NCBI GenBank assembly: GCA_963921425.1
Contig: OY992838.1
Coordinates: forward strand, 17,110,085-17,174,084
Reading direction: 5' to 3'
Origin: Dryas octopetala
Taxonomy: Eukaryota; Streptophyta; Magnoliopsida; Rosales; Rosaceae
Length of the DNA: 64,000 nucleotides
In this document: one piece after another, positions 44,905 through 56,944 of the stretch
How the letters are laid out: every line of letters begins with the position of its first letter
How positions within the stretch are numbered: the stretch's first letter is position 1
Translations under genes and position numbers: made by a program
The notes under the pieces: generated by a model
Databases searched by the model: none
Told to the model about the DNA's origin: nothing
Seen by the model: the letters and a program-made list of their open reading frames with translations, nothing else

Positions 44905-46060
44905 CCTATTCTCTCATTGTTTAGGGTTCCGATATTTTTATATTTTCAGAATTCAAAGAGAGAGGGGGAGGCCGAATTTCAGAGGGAGAGAGTGAGAGGG
45001 TGGCGCCACTTGAGGGAGAATGAGAGACCATGTGCCGCAGCCCTAGCTCACCTTTGCCGTGAGCCTCCTTGCTGCTATGTCTCTCCTCTTCTTCTCTCTT
45101 GTGCCGCTGCCACCCTCTTGTGATGTTCTTTGTTTTTCTTTTGATTCTTTTCTTTTTCCTTAGTTAATTAGTTTGTTCTTGTTTTCATTGTGGATTTAAT
45201 TATTATAATGGAAGTTAGATATTTTATTTTTTTTATTATTATGTTTTGAGTTTTTTATTGCTTTGCTAAGTTGGATGATGAACCTTTAATTGTGAGTTAT
45301 GCAATGGTGACACTTGTGATTTAATTTCATGCATGTAGTAAATCCTTGATCTCTATTTAAATTGACTCTATTTGTTTTGCATCTTTGACTGATCACCTTA
45401 GGTTGCATGCATCTAGATTTATGTTGTGAAACTAAACAAGCTCGAAAGGATGATAGTTTCAGTAGGCAACAAGTGGGTATCCTAAGATAATATTCATGAG
45501 AAAAGGGATCATAGATGACATACAGTACATTAATTTGGAGCCATGCGCTATGTGTTTGTCACTCTCACAGATCGTAACGACTCTTCCATGGGTAACAGCT
45601 GCCTTAGCTTAGAACTAGGGAACATGCAAGTTAACTGGCTAAGGAAGGCCCAAGAAGCTCTTAGTTTATGCACAGTAAGGGGAGTAATTGCTAAAAGTGA
45701 CTAGCCAAACCTTTTAGTAGACGAACTTTATTATATGCATTATCTTGAATTGCTTGGTTGTATTTCCATCAATTGGTGTGGATTCTGAATTCTTAGCATT
45801 GCAATTGTGTGTGTGTGTGTGTGTATGTGGTGTGTGTGAGTTTAACAATCTACAAACCCCCCCTGCCGTGTGTGTGTGTTTGGTGATTCTAATTGGTAAG
45901 TTGAATTGGTTTGATGTGTATTTACCTATTCCTCGTGGGATCGACCTCGTACTTATACGCTATGCTTACATGAGCGATTCGTATACTTGCGAGCTACAAC
46001 TTGGTATTCGTTTCTAAATTCCAAGTAAAACAAGTTGTACAAAAAGGAGCAACAAGTTTT

Positions 46061-46078
46061 TGGCGCCGTTGCCGGGGA
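46061..46078 (+). other. Primer-binding site, tRNA-Asp
   Basis: TGGCGCCGTTGCCGGGGA, six bases after the LTR end. Confidence 0.9.
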
Positions 46079-46600
46079 ATGGTGCTAAATATCATCGAAT
46101 TGGTTTTACTTATCATTAGAATTAGGTTAGGTTATTTATTTTTCTTTGTAGTTTTTTTTTTTAGGTTTTAATAATGCTATTTTCTACTTGAATTCTTATT
46201 CTAACCAATTATTGTTTTTGAGAGTTTTTGGAAGGTTCAAAGAGTCCATGAAGGATGGCGAGCTTTCCAAAGCCGAGAGCAAGAAAGGGAAGAAGAGGAC
46301 ATTTGAGTAGACGATTGGCAACGTCTGGCTGAAGACGTACAAACTTAGCGCTGTTTGGGAGGCAACCCAAAGCTTTTGAAGAAATCAAGGGAGTGAGTCG
46401 AGAAGACCAAGGAGGCCGCGTCTATGCTTTGAGGATCATGGTGGCTGTGCATTCATTGGGCCATGCTTGCAATCCAAGTACACAATTTCTTTCATCCTTG
46501 CTTCATTGAACCAATTTTTAGTTTTTTGTATTTTTGGTTTTGTTGGATAATTGTTTTGATTCCCTTACTTTAACTGATCATGCATGTTTGTTATTTCTTT

Positions 46601-46618
46601 CACATTGAGGACAATGTG
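46601..46618 (+). other. Conserved hairpin before polypurine-like tract
   Basis: CACATTG-AGGA-CAATGTG. The outermost pair is C-G, where the protease-type elements have T-A and the minus-strand element has A-T. Confidence 0.6.
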
Positions 46619-48253
46619 TCATTTAAGTTTGGGGGGAAAGGCAATTTCTTTGTTTTTAGGTTTCTAGGTTTTTCTAAAAATAAAAAAATAAAATAAAATT
46701 CTTTCTGTTTGTTTTCAATTAGGGTGTTAAAACCCACAACAAAATGCAATTCTCTAAGATTCATTCCACTCTAATGATGGAGTTGAATCCTTAGAACCGT
46801 GTTGCGACATTGTTTTAAATAAAAACAAAGTTTTGAGTTTTTTTGTTTTTAATTGTGTTTTTAGAGTCCCCAACAAGTTGATTGATTGTTTATGGTCTTT
46901 GAGAAGCATGTTTAGCATTGTTGTATATGATATGTGTTCTTCTTTTTCTAATATTGTTCCATAACCTATATTATGATTCTATGTGATTAGATCTTGTTTT
47001 CATAAGCTTGAGTTATGATTTGCATGATTTAGTGATTCATATACAATTTAGAGTAGACTTATATGACCTAAGTGAGCTTTTGAGCCTTGTCCTTCATTTT
47101 TCGAGTGTTAGACACCACTCTATTCCTTTCTTGTCATTTAAGTCGTTGTGTGATCTCATTATTCATTCTTTTGATCAAATGCTTGAAATACACATGATTT
47201 GTATCAATGAACTAGAACTTCTCTCTTATTCTATGCAAAGCATGTTTATAACTACATGGAACCTAGGAAATGATTTTAGGCCCTGTTTGTTGTATTTTTA
47301 ACCTTTAGTTAACCCTTTACTTTCTAACCCTAGTTTAACCTTAAGTTTGGGGGTGTTACATCCCTTGACCTAATTTTTCTTTTATCTATGGTGTTGCATT
47401 GATTTGTGACTTTTGGAGGTTGAAGAAAAGTGTTCATGCATAGCTTGAAACAAAAAAAAAAAAAAAAAATGAAAAGTGCTACAAAAGTGTGTATGCCGTA
47501 CCCAAAAAAAAAAAAAAAAAAAAGTGAAGTGTATGGGACGGTTCCAAAAGAAAAAAAAAAAAAAAAAAATTGAAATAGTCAAGCTATGTAGTGCAATTGT
47601 GGAAGGTATGCCTCTAAGAGTTGTGTTGGTTGCAATTCCATAGATCTAGCCCTTTGTTGTATACCCTTTTCATTGTTTTTATCACACCTAACCCAAGCTA
47701 ACCCTTTTGAAAGTCCTAATTGATCTTAGGAGAAATGTGGTTCTTGATGTGGAGTGTAGATGAGAGAGGAGCATATGGTTTTTGATTTTATTTCAAGTAT
47801 TTTGATATTCCTTTCATGAGATCATGTTTCCTTTCAAATGTGCCCTTGTTTCATGCTAATATGTGAGCTATTTGTCTTTGATTACATAACATCTCTCACA
47901 TATACTTATGAGTGCACGAATCAACCTAATTCTTGAGTGCTTTATTGTTGAGAGTATGCCTTTGTGAGGATTGGAGTTGAATCTATTTTGTATATGTTGA
48001 TCTATTCCTTGCTTTTCTGACACTTGGGTTATGAAGAGAATGACCTATATGCACAATGGAGGAGTAAGGTATGTTATTTGAAGCATTATTAGAATTTGAA
48101 GAATAAATGTTATATATGCCTTGCTCTACTATGTTATTGTTGGTCATACTCATGATATCATATGTTGGGAAAGTAAGTAGTTTGTTTTTGAGTCTTTGAG
48201 TCTTTTCTTTATTTTCTTTGCTCGAGGACTAGCAAAGTCTAAGTTTGGGGGTG

Positions 48254-50397
48254 TGATGAGTGTTCATTTTACGTTATTTTATGATACTAACTCCCTAACC
48301 TAGAGTGTTAGAACTCGATACTTTTGTGTCTGTTGTCTTGTTTTTGTGTTTTTAGGTTAAATGAAGCAATGATGGAGAAAGAAGCTAAATGAGGCTATTT
48401 TGAGCTAAAAATGAAAGAAATGGGAAAAAGAATCTTGAGAAAATCTGCTAGAAGGATCTGGAATCTGAAAGGAATCTTTGGAGAATCTCAGACAAAATCT
48501 TTTGGGGAATCTTTTTTGTCAAGGTTGACTTTTGGTCAAAGTCAAAAGTCAAAGGTCAAAGTCAATGGTCAACCGTGCCACATCATCACATGACATGGAC
48601 CACACATGCAGCCCATGCACTATGGGCCATGCGCCTAAACCTAGCAGCCCAAGTCCATCACACCATGCAAGGTGGTAGCCCATGCACTAAAACCCTAGGG
48701 CCTATGTGCATCCCATTCAGCCCAAGTCATGCAGTCATGCGCAAGCTAGAAGGGAGGAAGCCCATCACGTCACTTGCAGCAGCCCATCCCATACAGCCAT
48801 GCGCAAGCCATGCAGCCCAAGTCCATCACGCCATGCAAAGAGAAAGCCCAAGGAATCCTAGCTGAAAAAGAAGTCAAAACCCTGAAATCTGAACATCAAA
48901 TTTCGACAGCAATTCTGTACTTCTCCAGAACGAATCAGGTAGCATGCCATATATGGTTGGAAAGATACGGATGTTAGCTTCGCAGGGAATTTTACGGATT
49001 TCAATTCCGAGTTTTCTAGCTCAAGATATGGCCATTTTAGTGGAGGTAGCGCAGCAGTTCCGCGAGCTGAAAATAAGTTACGCCCAAAAAGAGCCCAAAT
49101 CAGCCCAAGGCCCACTTTTGGCCGAAAATTAGAAGTCTTAAGGAGCAAGAAATTCACTTAAGCCCATGTTCTTTTAATGAAACCCTAGCCACACCTTGTC
49201 TTCTCCTTGCCTCCAAAGGAATCCTCACCTCACCTCTATAAATATATCCTATTCTCTCATTGTTTAGGGTTCCGATATTTTTATATTTTCAGAATTCAAA
49301 GAGAGAGGGGGAGGCCGAATTTCAGAGGGAGAGAGTGAGAGGGTGGCGCCACTTGAGGGAGAATGAGAGACCATGTGCCGCAGCCCTAGCTCACCTTTGC
49401 CGTGAGCCTCCTTGCTGCTATGTCTCTCCTCTTCTTCTCTCTTGTGCCGCTGCCACCCTCTTGTGATGTTCTTTGTTTTTCTTTTGATTCTCTTCTTTTT
49501 CCTTAGTTAATTAGTTTGTTCTTGTTTTCATTGTGGATTTAATTATTATAATGGAAGTTAGATATTTTATTTTTTTTATTATTATGTTTTGAGTTTTTTA
49601 TTGCTTTGCTAAGTTGGATGATGAACCTTTAATTGTGAGTTATGCAATGGTGACACTTGTGATTTAATTTCATGCATGTAGTAAATCCTTGATCTCTATT
49701 TAAATTGACTCTATTTGTTTTGCATCTTTGACTGATCACCTTAGGTTGCATGCATCTAGATTTATGTTGTGAAACTAAACAAGCTCGAAAGGATGATAGT
49801 TTCAGTAGGCAACAAGTGGGTATCCTAAGATAATATTCATGAGAAAAGGGATCATAGATGACATACAGTACATTAATTTGGAGCCATGCGCTATGTGTTT
49901 GTCACTCTCACAGATCGTAACGACTCTTGCATGGGTAACAGCTGCCTTAGCTTAGAACTAGGGAACATGCAAGTTAACTGGCTAAGGAAGGCCCAAGAAG
50001 CTCTTAATTTATGCACAGTAAGGGGAGTAATTGCTAAAAGTGACTAGCCAAACCTTTTAGTAGACGAACTTTATTATATGCATTATCTTGAATTGCTTGG
50101 TTGTATTTCCATCAATTGGTGTGGATTCTGAATTCTTAGCATTGCAATTGTGTGTGTGTGTGTGTGTATGTGGTGTGTGTGAGTTTAACAATCTACAAAC
50201 CCCCCCTGCCGTGTGTGTGTGTTTGGTGATTCTAATTGGTAAGTTGAATTGGTTTGATGTGTATTTACCTATTCCTCGTGGGATCGACCTCGTACTTATA
50301 CGCTATGCTTACATGAGCGATTCGTATACTTGCGAGCTACAACTTGGTATTCGTTTCTAAATTCCAAGTAAAACAAGTTGTACAAAAAGGAGCAACA
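48254..50397 (+). mobile_element. 3' LTR of coding-free element (2,144 bp)
   Basis: Same length as the 5' LTR; differences noticed near 49491, 49928 and 50008. The W-box cluster recurs at 48518-48572 and the TATA box at 49237. Confidence 0.9.
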
Positions 50398-50534
50398 AGT
50401 TTTTGATAAGGACTCCTTGTGTGTCGACTTGGGCTAGGGTTTACAAACACACATGTGGGCTGCTGCAACCTTGTAAGCGTGATGGGCTTAAGTGACTTGC
50501 AAGTGGGCTGGCGCAAGGAAGCTTGGAATGGGCC
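50398..50534. other. Junction segment right of the coding-free element
   Basis: AGTTTTT, the start of an Athila-like interior, is followed by about 130 bp that resemble U3 sequence in the opposite direction (TGGGCT and a reversed telo-box, TAGGGTTT). Recombination debris is likely. Confidence 0.45.
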
Positions 50535-51210
50535 AGCCCAAGTCCATCACGCCATGCAAAGAGAAAGCCCAAGGAATCCTAGCTGAAAAAGAAGTCAAAA
50601 CCTTGGAAAATAGAGCACCAATTTCGACAGAAATTCTGTAATTCTCCAGAGAGAACCAGGTAGCATGCCATATATGGTTGGAAAGATACAGATGTTAGCT
50701 TCGCAGGGAATTTTACGGATTTCAATTCTGAGTTTTCTAGCTCAAGATATGGCCATTTTAATGGAGGTAGCGCAGCAGTTCCGCGAGCTGAAAATAAGTT
50801 ACGCCCAAAAAGAGCCCAAATCAGCCCAAGGCCCACTTTTGGCCGAAAATTAGAAGTCTTAAGGAGCAAGAAATTCACTTAAGCCCATGTTCTTTTAATG
50901 AAACCCTAGCCGCACCTTGTCTTCTCCTTGCCTCCAAAGGAATCCTCACCTCACCTCTATAAATATATCCTATTCTCTCATTGTTTAGGGTTCCCATATT
51001 TTTATATTTTCAGAATTCAGAGAGAGAGGGGGAGGCAGAATTTCAGAGAGAGAGAGTGAGAGGGTGGCGCCACTTGAGGGACAATGAGAGACCATGTGCC
51101 GCAGCCCTAGCTCACCTTTGCCGTGAGCCTCCTTGCTGCTATGTCTCTCCTCTTCTTCTCTCTTGTGCCGCTGCCACCCTCTTGTGATGTTCTTTCTTTT
51201 TCTTTTGTAT

Positions 51211-51250
51211 GTTCTTAAGACCAAATATGGTTCAATAGATCTAAAACGCT
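51211..51250 (+). repeat. Satellite-monomer fragment inside an LTR
   Basis: GTTCTTAAGACCAAATATGG and the next 20 bases match the monomer landmark GTTCTTAACACCAAATGTGG...AACGCT of the array at 30994-37912. The sister LTRs lack it. Confidence 0.75.
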
Positions 51251-51912
51251 TCTTCTTTTTCTTTTGTTAATTAGCTTGTTCTTGCTTTCATTGTGGATTT
51301 AATTATTATAATGGAAGTTAGATCTCTTATTTTCTTTATTATTATGTTTTGAGTTTTTTTTATTGCTTTGCTAAGTTGGATGATGAAACTTTAATTGTGA
51401 GTTATGCAATGGTCACACTTGTGATTTAATTTGATGTATGTAGTAAGTCCTTGATCTCTAGTAAAATTGACTCTATTTGTTTCGCATCTTTGACTGATCA
51501 CCTTAGGTTGCATGCATCTAGATTTATGTTGTGGAACTAAACAAGCTCGAAAGGATGATAGTTTTAGTAGGCAACAAGTGGGTATCCTAAGATAATACTC
51601 ATGAGAAAAGGGATCATAGATGACATACAGTACATTAATTTGGAGCTATGCGCTATGTGTTTATCGTTTTCACAAAACTTAATGACTCTTGCATGGGTAA
51701 CAGCTGCCTTAGCTTAGCACTAGGGAACATGCAAGTTAACTGACTAGGGGAGGCCCAAGAAGCTCTTAGTATATGCATAAGGAGAACAATAGTTAGGAGT
51801 GTCCTCAAGAAGGCCTTCGGCTGGTAAACTTTATTACATTTATGCATTATCTTGAATTGCTTGGTTGTATTTCCATCAATTGGTGTGGATTCTGAATTCT
51901 TAGCATTGCAAT

Positions 51913-51939
<27 letters not shown>
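51913..51939 (+). repeat. (TG)n microsatellite
   Basis: About 13 TG units; the shorter versions in sister LTRs are near 45806, 50149, 58640 and 63270. Confidence 0.9.
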
Positions 51940-51944
<5 letters not shown>

Positions 51945-52433
51945 GTGTTGAGTGCTCATTTTACACTACTTTATGATACTAACTCCCTAACCCAGAGTGC
52001 AAAAACTCGATATTTTGTGTGTTGTTAGTTTGTTTTTGTTCTTATAGGATAAAATGAGCAAAGAAGAGAAAAGAAGCCAAAAGAACCATTTTTAGACGTT
52101 TCCTAGTCAAACTAGGAAAACGAGTGAAATCCTAATCAAACCAGGAAAAGTGCAGAAATCCTAGTCAAATGAGGATTCCTAGTCACACTAGGAAACATCA
52201 AGTCCAGAACCATCATTGCGGAGCAAGAAATGAGAAATCCTGATTGAAACAGGAAATCCTGGTTGAACTAGGAAACCGAACCCTACTAGGGAAAGGAGTC
52301 CTAATGACACTAGAAGACCCCAGGGGCAATATGGTCATTACGGGAAGTCGGAATGGATAAAGAATCCCTCATTTACAAGAAATCCTAGTTGCACTAGGAA
52401 ATGTTGGTCAAAGTCAACTCTACAAAGTCAAGG

Positions 52434-52451
52434 TTCCTGAAGCTTCTAGAA
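52434..52451 (+). promoter_or_regulatory. Four-unit heat-shock element
   Basis: TTCCTGAAGCTTCTAGAA; the base that differs from the other copies falls in a spacer, so the fit stays perfect. Confidence 0.6.
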
Positions 52452-53160
52452 GGTGGGCGACATCCATGGAAATAAATGGAGGGAAGAAATGAATTCAAAT
52501 TCAAATGGAGATGAGGGGCAAAATGGGAAGTCAAAGTTAATGGTCAACGGTCAACTATGACAAAGTCAACAAGTCAAATGGGCCATGGGCCTATGCAATG
52601 CCAAAATCTGAAGGGGCCATGCATGCATGCATGCGCCAGCCCAAGAGGAAGCCTAATGCGCCAGCCCAAGACTAGCAGCCATGCGCATGCACTAAACCCT
52701 AGGGGGCTGGCGTGTGTCACTTAAGCCCAAAGCCAAAGCCCTTGCCGCAAGCCCAATGCTCTCCTAACCCTAGCTGCTGCCGCACTTTCTTGTCCTTGCC
52801 TCCCAAGGAATCCTAGCTGAAAAAAGAAGTCAAAACCCTGGAAAATAGAACACCAATTTCGACAGCAATTCTGTAATTCTCCAGAATGAATCAGGTAGCA
52901 TGCCATATATGGTTGGAAAGATACGGATGTTAGCTTCGCAGGGAATTTTACGGATTTCGATTCCGAGTTTTGTAGCTCAAGATATGGCCATTTTAGTGGA
53001 GGTAGCGCAGCAGTTCCGCGAGCTGAAAAAGGAGTTACGCCCAAAAAGAGCCCAAATCAGCCCAAGGCCCATGCTTGGCCGAAAATTATAAGCCTTGGTG
53101 TGCAAGGAATGCACTTATCCCACATTGAAGAGAAAGAGAAATCTCAGCCCCACTCTCCTC

Positions 53161-53168
53161 TATAAATA
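53161..53168 (+). promoter_or_regulatory. TATA box of gag-protease element
   Basis: TATAAATA upstream of a CT-rich leader. Confidence 0.55.
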
Positions 53169-54526
53169 CATTTTTATAACTCAAGGAGAGGGCTCTCTGC
53201 TCTTTAATTTTCAGAAACCCTAGCTAGCCTCCCTCTTCCTTGCCGCACACCCCTTGTCCTTTCTCTCTCTTCCTTTTATTTTTCTGAAGCAAACCCTAGC
53301 AGCCACCATCTCTTTCTTTTCTCTTGCCGCAGCCCCCATCACCTCCTTCTCTTCTCTTTATTTTTCTGCTACAGCCACCTATCTTTGTGTTCTTTTATTT
53401 TTGGGCTGAACTGAAGAAGGAGGAGGAAGTCACGCTGCAGCCACCACCACCTAGCCACGCCACCTTCTTGCTGCCACCACTTTTCCGAGCACCCCAGCAG
53501 CCTTGCCGTGGAGCCCAAGCCGAGCAGCAGCCATCACGCCACCTTGCAGCCACACCGTCCAAGGGTGGAGCCGCCTCCACCTCGTCATCCGTGGCTTGAT
53601 TTTTTCTTCCCATTCTTTTATTTTAATTGTTTTAATTATGCTTTGTTTATTTATGGATTTAATTATGTGTAGCTGAATATTGGGCTAGGGCTAGGATGAA
53701 GCCCTAGCGATGCTGCTTACTCTCACTATGGATTATTGATTTTTAATTATTTACATGTTGACAAATCTTGGATCTCTGTTTAAATTGAATCTATTTGTTT
53801 CGCATCTTTGACTGATCACCTTAGGTTGCATGCATCTAGATATATGTTGTGAAACTAAATAAGCTCGAAAGGATGATAGTTTCAATAGGCAACAAGTGGA
53901 TATCCTAAGATAATATTCATGAGAAAAGGGATCATAGAGGACATAGGGTACATTAATTTGGAGCTATGCGCTATGTGTTTGTCACTCTCACAGATCGTAA
54001 TGACTCTTGCATGGGTAACAGCTGCTTAGCTTAGCACTAGGGAACATGCAAGTTAACTGGCTAAGGAAGACCCAAGAAGCTCTTAGTTTATGCACAGTAA
54101 GGGGAGTAATTGCTAAAAGTAACTAGCCAAACCTTTTAGTTGACGAACTTTGTTGACATGTTTATATATTGATTGTTAATATCCATAGTAGAGTGAATGG
54201 TATGCTAGTGGTGGATTCTGACCCCTAGTGTTTCTTTATTATTGTTTTATCCAAATTCATTCAGTTGTTATTTTAAAGTTTTGTCATTTATCTGTTAGTT
54301 TGTCTAGTCTCAAAAACCAATCAAAACCCCCCATTTGCGTGTGTGAGTTAGAGTTGATTTAATCGAATTTAATTAAGTTAGTGATCATAACACTGGTACA
54401 AATCCCTGTGGGATCGACCTCGTATTTGTAAGCTTTGCTACTCCGCGATTCGTACACTTGCGAGTTAACCTAGAGTTGTTAAAAAGGTTTATTATAATTG
54501 CTCTAGGAAAACATACAACAAGTTTT

Positions 54527-54544
54527 TGGCGCCGTTGCCGGGGA
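54527..54544 (+). other. Primer-binding site, tRNA-Asp
   Basis: TGGCGCCGTTGCCGGGGA, six bases after the LTR end. Confidence 0.9.
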
Positions 54545-54659
54545 ATTGTTCTTTGTGTTGATTGCTAGTTTAATTACCTTTAGTTAAGTCATTTTAGTTA
54601 GGTTTTATTTTCTGTTTTTATTTTTGGTTCTCACTGAATTCTCTTGTTTCTAAGGTACA

Positions 54660-55178
54660 ATGGAAGAATCAAATTCGAAGATCACTCCTCTTTCACGCGT
54701 AGAAGGCCAAAAGGTGTTGAGTGCGTACAAGGGAAGACCGAAACTCAATTGGACACCATTAAGGATGAGGTCGACTCTTGTGTCGCCGAAAGGAAGTGAA
54801 TCTAAAGAAGCATATGAAGAAGAGAAATCAGAAGAGGAGGCCGAGGAGACCTTGCAGCCGAATGCATCTCAAATGAGAATACCTTTGAGTGATTATTCGT
54901 CTCCAACGCTTCTAGCTCAACTTACGTGCATTGTTTACTCTCAAGTGGAAGCTGATTTTGAACTTTCAAGTGGGACAATCAAACTTCTTCCATCATTTCA
55001 TGGGTTAGAAGGAGAGGATCCCTACGTGCATCTTAAGGAATTTCATGCGATATGCGAGATTGGCAAGCTGAGGGGGTTGAGCGATGATCAAAGGAAGTTA
55101 AGGTTATTTCCATTCTCTCTTAAAGATAAAGCTAAACATTGGTTGTTTTCCTTGCAGGTCGCTTCTATTAAAACATGA
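54660..55178 (+). pseudogene. gag, 5' part, ended by a premature stop
   Basis: The frame opens 139 bp after the LTR and encodes 172 residues of an Athila/Tat-like Gag. There is an acidic N-terminal stretch, then the retrotransposon Gag domain beginning around FELSSGTIKLLPSFHGLEGE with PYVHLKEFHAIC and LRLFPFSLKDKAKHWL. It stops at TGA (55176-55178) where relatives have a Trp codon (TGG) in a TW-EEL segment. The frame continues without a shift on the other side, so a single base change explains it. Translation past it would need readthrough. Confidence 0.85.
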
Positions 55179-56483
55179 GAAGAACTGGCATCTAAGTTTC
55201 TGTTGAGGTTCTATCCAATTAGCAAGACTACCATTGTGAGAAAGCAGATCTTAGGGTTTACACAATCAGAGGATGAAGTGTTTCATGAGAGTTGGGAAAG
55301 GTACCAAGAGCTTCTGACTTCGTGTCCACACCATAATTTTGCTCCATGGATGCAAATTGAGTACTTTTATGAGGGTTTGTTGGATCAAGATCGTAGTATG
55401 GTGGACATGACATGTGGAGGAGCCCTGAAAAAGAAGACTTTTGAAGAAGCATGGACACTCTTTGATACATTGGCGTTGAATTCACAACAGTGGAATAGAC
55501 GGAAAAGAGTGGAAAAGAAATCAGCTATGGAAGCTGAGATGTCTGAACTTAAGCAAATGATGCAGGTTCTGATGGCGAATCAAGGAGCTAGGTCATCACA
55601 AGGAGAGCCATGTTTTGAGGTTGAAAAAGTTCAAGTTAGACCGAGTGTACAGTCCCCTGTTGAGCAACGAAGTACTTATTTGGAGGACATGATTGCCGCA
55701 CTAGCTCAGAGTACAACTTCGATGTATAATGATACCAAGTCATTCATGAACAAAACTGAGGAGCAGTTGAATGTCACAGCTAAAGCTATTTCAAGTTTGG
55801 AAGCCCAATTGGAACAAGTGACTTTAACTTTGGACAAAGTGGTAAAGGGTACTCCAATTCAGGATAAGGCTGAAGCAATCACTACTTTGAGAAGTGGGAA
55901 AGTGATTGACAACAAAGTGGGCACTACTCAAGATGATAATTCAGGAAATGAGGATGAAGTTGAGATTTTAGAGCCCGAACAAATGGAAAAGTACAAGAGG
56001 GATAAAGTTAAGGTTAAGGATGAGGAAGAGGAGGAAAGAAAGAAACAAGAAAAGCACATTGCTACACGTGCTAGCAAGAAGGCCGTGACTACCTCCTCTA
56101 TCCCAAGAGCTCCATTGCCTTTCCCTCAACGTCAATGGAAGCAGAATAAGGATGAGCAAGCCAAGGAAATTTTAGAGATGTTTAAGAAAGTGGAAATCAA
56201 CATTCCTTTGCTTGATGCTATTCAGCAGATTCCTAAGTATGCCAAGTTCTTGAAGGAATTGTGCACACACAAGAGAAAATTCAAAGAACATGAACAGGTG
56301 TGTCTAAGTGAAGAAGTCAGTGCTGTTTTGCAAAGAAAGTTGCCGCCCAAGTTGAAGGACCCTGGCAGTTTTACGATTTCATGTTTGGTTGGGGATCATA
56401 AGTTTGAGAAGGCATTGCTGGATTTGGGAGCAAGTATTAATTTGATGCCATATTCAGTTTTCGCACAGTTGGGCATAGGAGAT
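55179..56483 (+). pseudogene. gag C-terminal part and start of protease, cut by an insertion
   Basis: Same frame as the upstream gag piece; an ATG at 55203 gives 427 open codons. It contains the end of the Gag domain (KFLLRFYPISKT, HESWERYQELL), a Met-rich coiled-coil-like segment, a long acidic/Lys-rich linker and the N-terminal half of an aspartic protease with LLDLGASINLMP. D-L-G in place of D-S-G is common in Athila-type proteases. No CCHC zinc knuckle is visible. The element at 56484 interrupts it; the same frame resumes at 63521. Confidence 0.87.
56479..56483 (+). repeat. Left target-site duplication GAGAT
   Basis: Matches 63516-63520. Confidence 0.92.
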
Positions 56484-56926
56484 TGATGAGTGTTCATTTT
56501 ACGTTATTTTATGATACTAACTCCCTAACCTAGAGTGTTAGAACTCGATACTTTGGTGTCTGTTATCTTGTTTTTTTGTTTTTAGGTCTAATGAAGCAAA
56601 AATAAGAAATAAGAGCAAATGGAGCCGTTTTGGGACATTTCCTGGACAAACTAGGAAACGAGCAGAAATCCTAGTCAAATGAGGATTCCTAGTCACAAGA
56701 GGAAAACATCAAGCCCAGAACCATCATTGCCAAGCCAGAAATGAGAAATCCTAATTGAAGCAGGAATTCCTGGTTGAACAAGAAAACCTAATCCTACTAG
56801 GAAAAGGAGTCTTGATGAGACTAGGAGTCACTAGGGGCAATATGGTCATTATGAGAAGTTGAAATGGACAAGGAATCCTAGTGGGACTAGGAAAGGTTGG
56901 TCAAAGTCAACTCTATCAAGTCAAGG

Positions 56927-56944
56927 TTCCAGAAGCTTCTAGAA
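56927..56944 (+). promoter_or_regulatory. Four-unit heat-shock element
   Basis: TTCCAGAAGCTTCTAGAA, perfect fit. Confidence 0.6.

Larger units (their letters stand above)
43911..46054 (+). mobile_element. 5' LTR of coding-free element (2,144 bp)
   Basis: The U3 lacks the CCTGG palindromes and the perfect heat-shock element and has a GAATCT-rich module (about 44085-44170) followed by a W-box cluster (44175-44229). TATA box at 44894-44904. GT repeat at about 45806-45823. It ends GAGCAACA. Confidence 0.9.
46055..48253 (+). mobile_element. Interior of coding-free element
   Basis: It begins with AGTTTT and the primer-binding site. At about 46250-46309 a short in-frame tail (MKDGELSKAESKKGKKR-like) corresponds to the C-terminus of the protease frames elsewhere. 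Then come the GGGAGGCAACCCAAAG block, hairpin 46601-46618, first polypurine-like tract (46626-46640), second tract (about 47342), A runs (47453-47568) and the final tract (48241-48253). No gag, protease core or pol. Confidence 0.82.
43911..50397 (+). mobile_element. Coding-free Athila/Tat-like element with near-identical LTRs (6,487 bp)
   Basis: Both LTRs are 2,144 bp (43911-46054 and 48254-50397) with three differences noticed. The interior (46055-48253) keeps the primer-binding site, hairpin and polypurine tracts. Only the last 20 or so codons of the protease-type frame remain. A target duplication is lacking: GCATG precedes it and AGTTT follows. The AGTTTTT that follows is the start of an interior, so the right end seems to be a recombination product. 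Confidence 0.88.
50535..51945 (+). mobile_element. Interrupted Athila/Tat-like LTR, right part
   Basis: It continues the LTR begun at 43261, from the AGCCCAAGTCC region through the TATA box (50958), leader and R region. It is itself interrupted in its GT repeat by the LTR at 51946. A 40-bp satellite fragment is inserted at 51211-51250. Confidence 0.8.
51946..54520 (+). mobile_element. 5' LTR of the gag-protease element (2,575 bp)
   Basis: It starts TGTTGAGTG and ends ACATACAACA, followed by the primer-binding site. It has a palindrome cluster (52105-52405), a heat-shock element (52434-52451) and a TATA box (53161-53168). It sits inside the GT repeat of another LTR; the right end of the element is beyond the window. 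Confidence 0.9.

Noticed and set aside
45745..46017. 90-codon frame spanning the GT repeat and U5
   Set aside because: Includes a microsatellite-encoded VCVCVCV stretch and ends in the LTR end; incidental.
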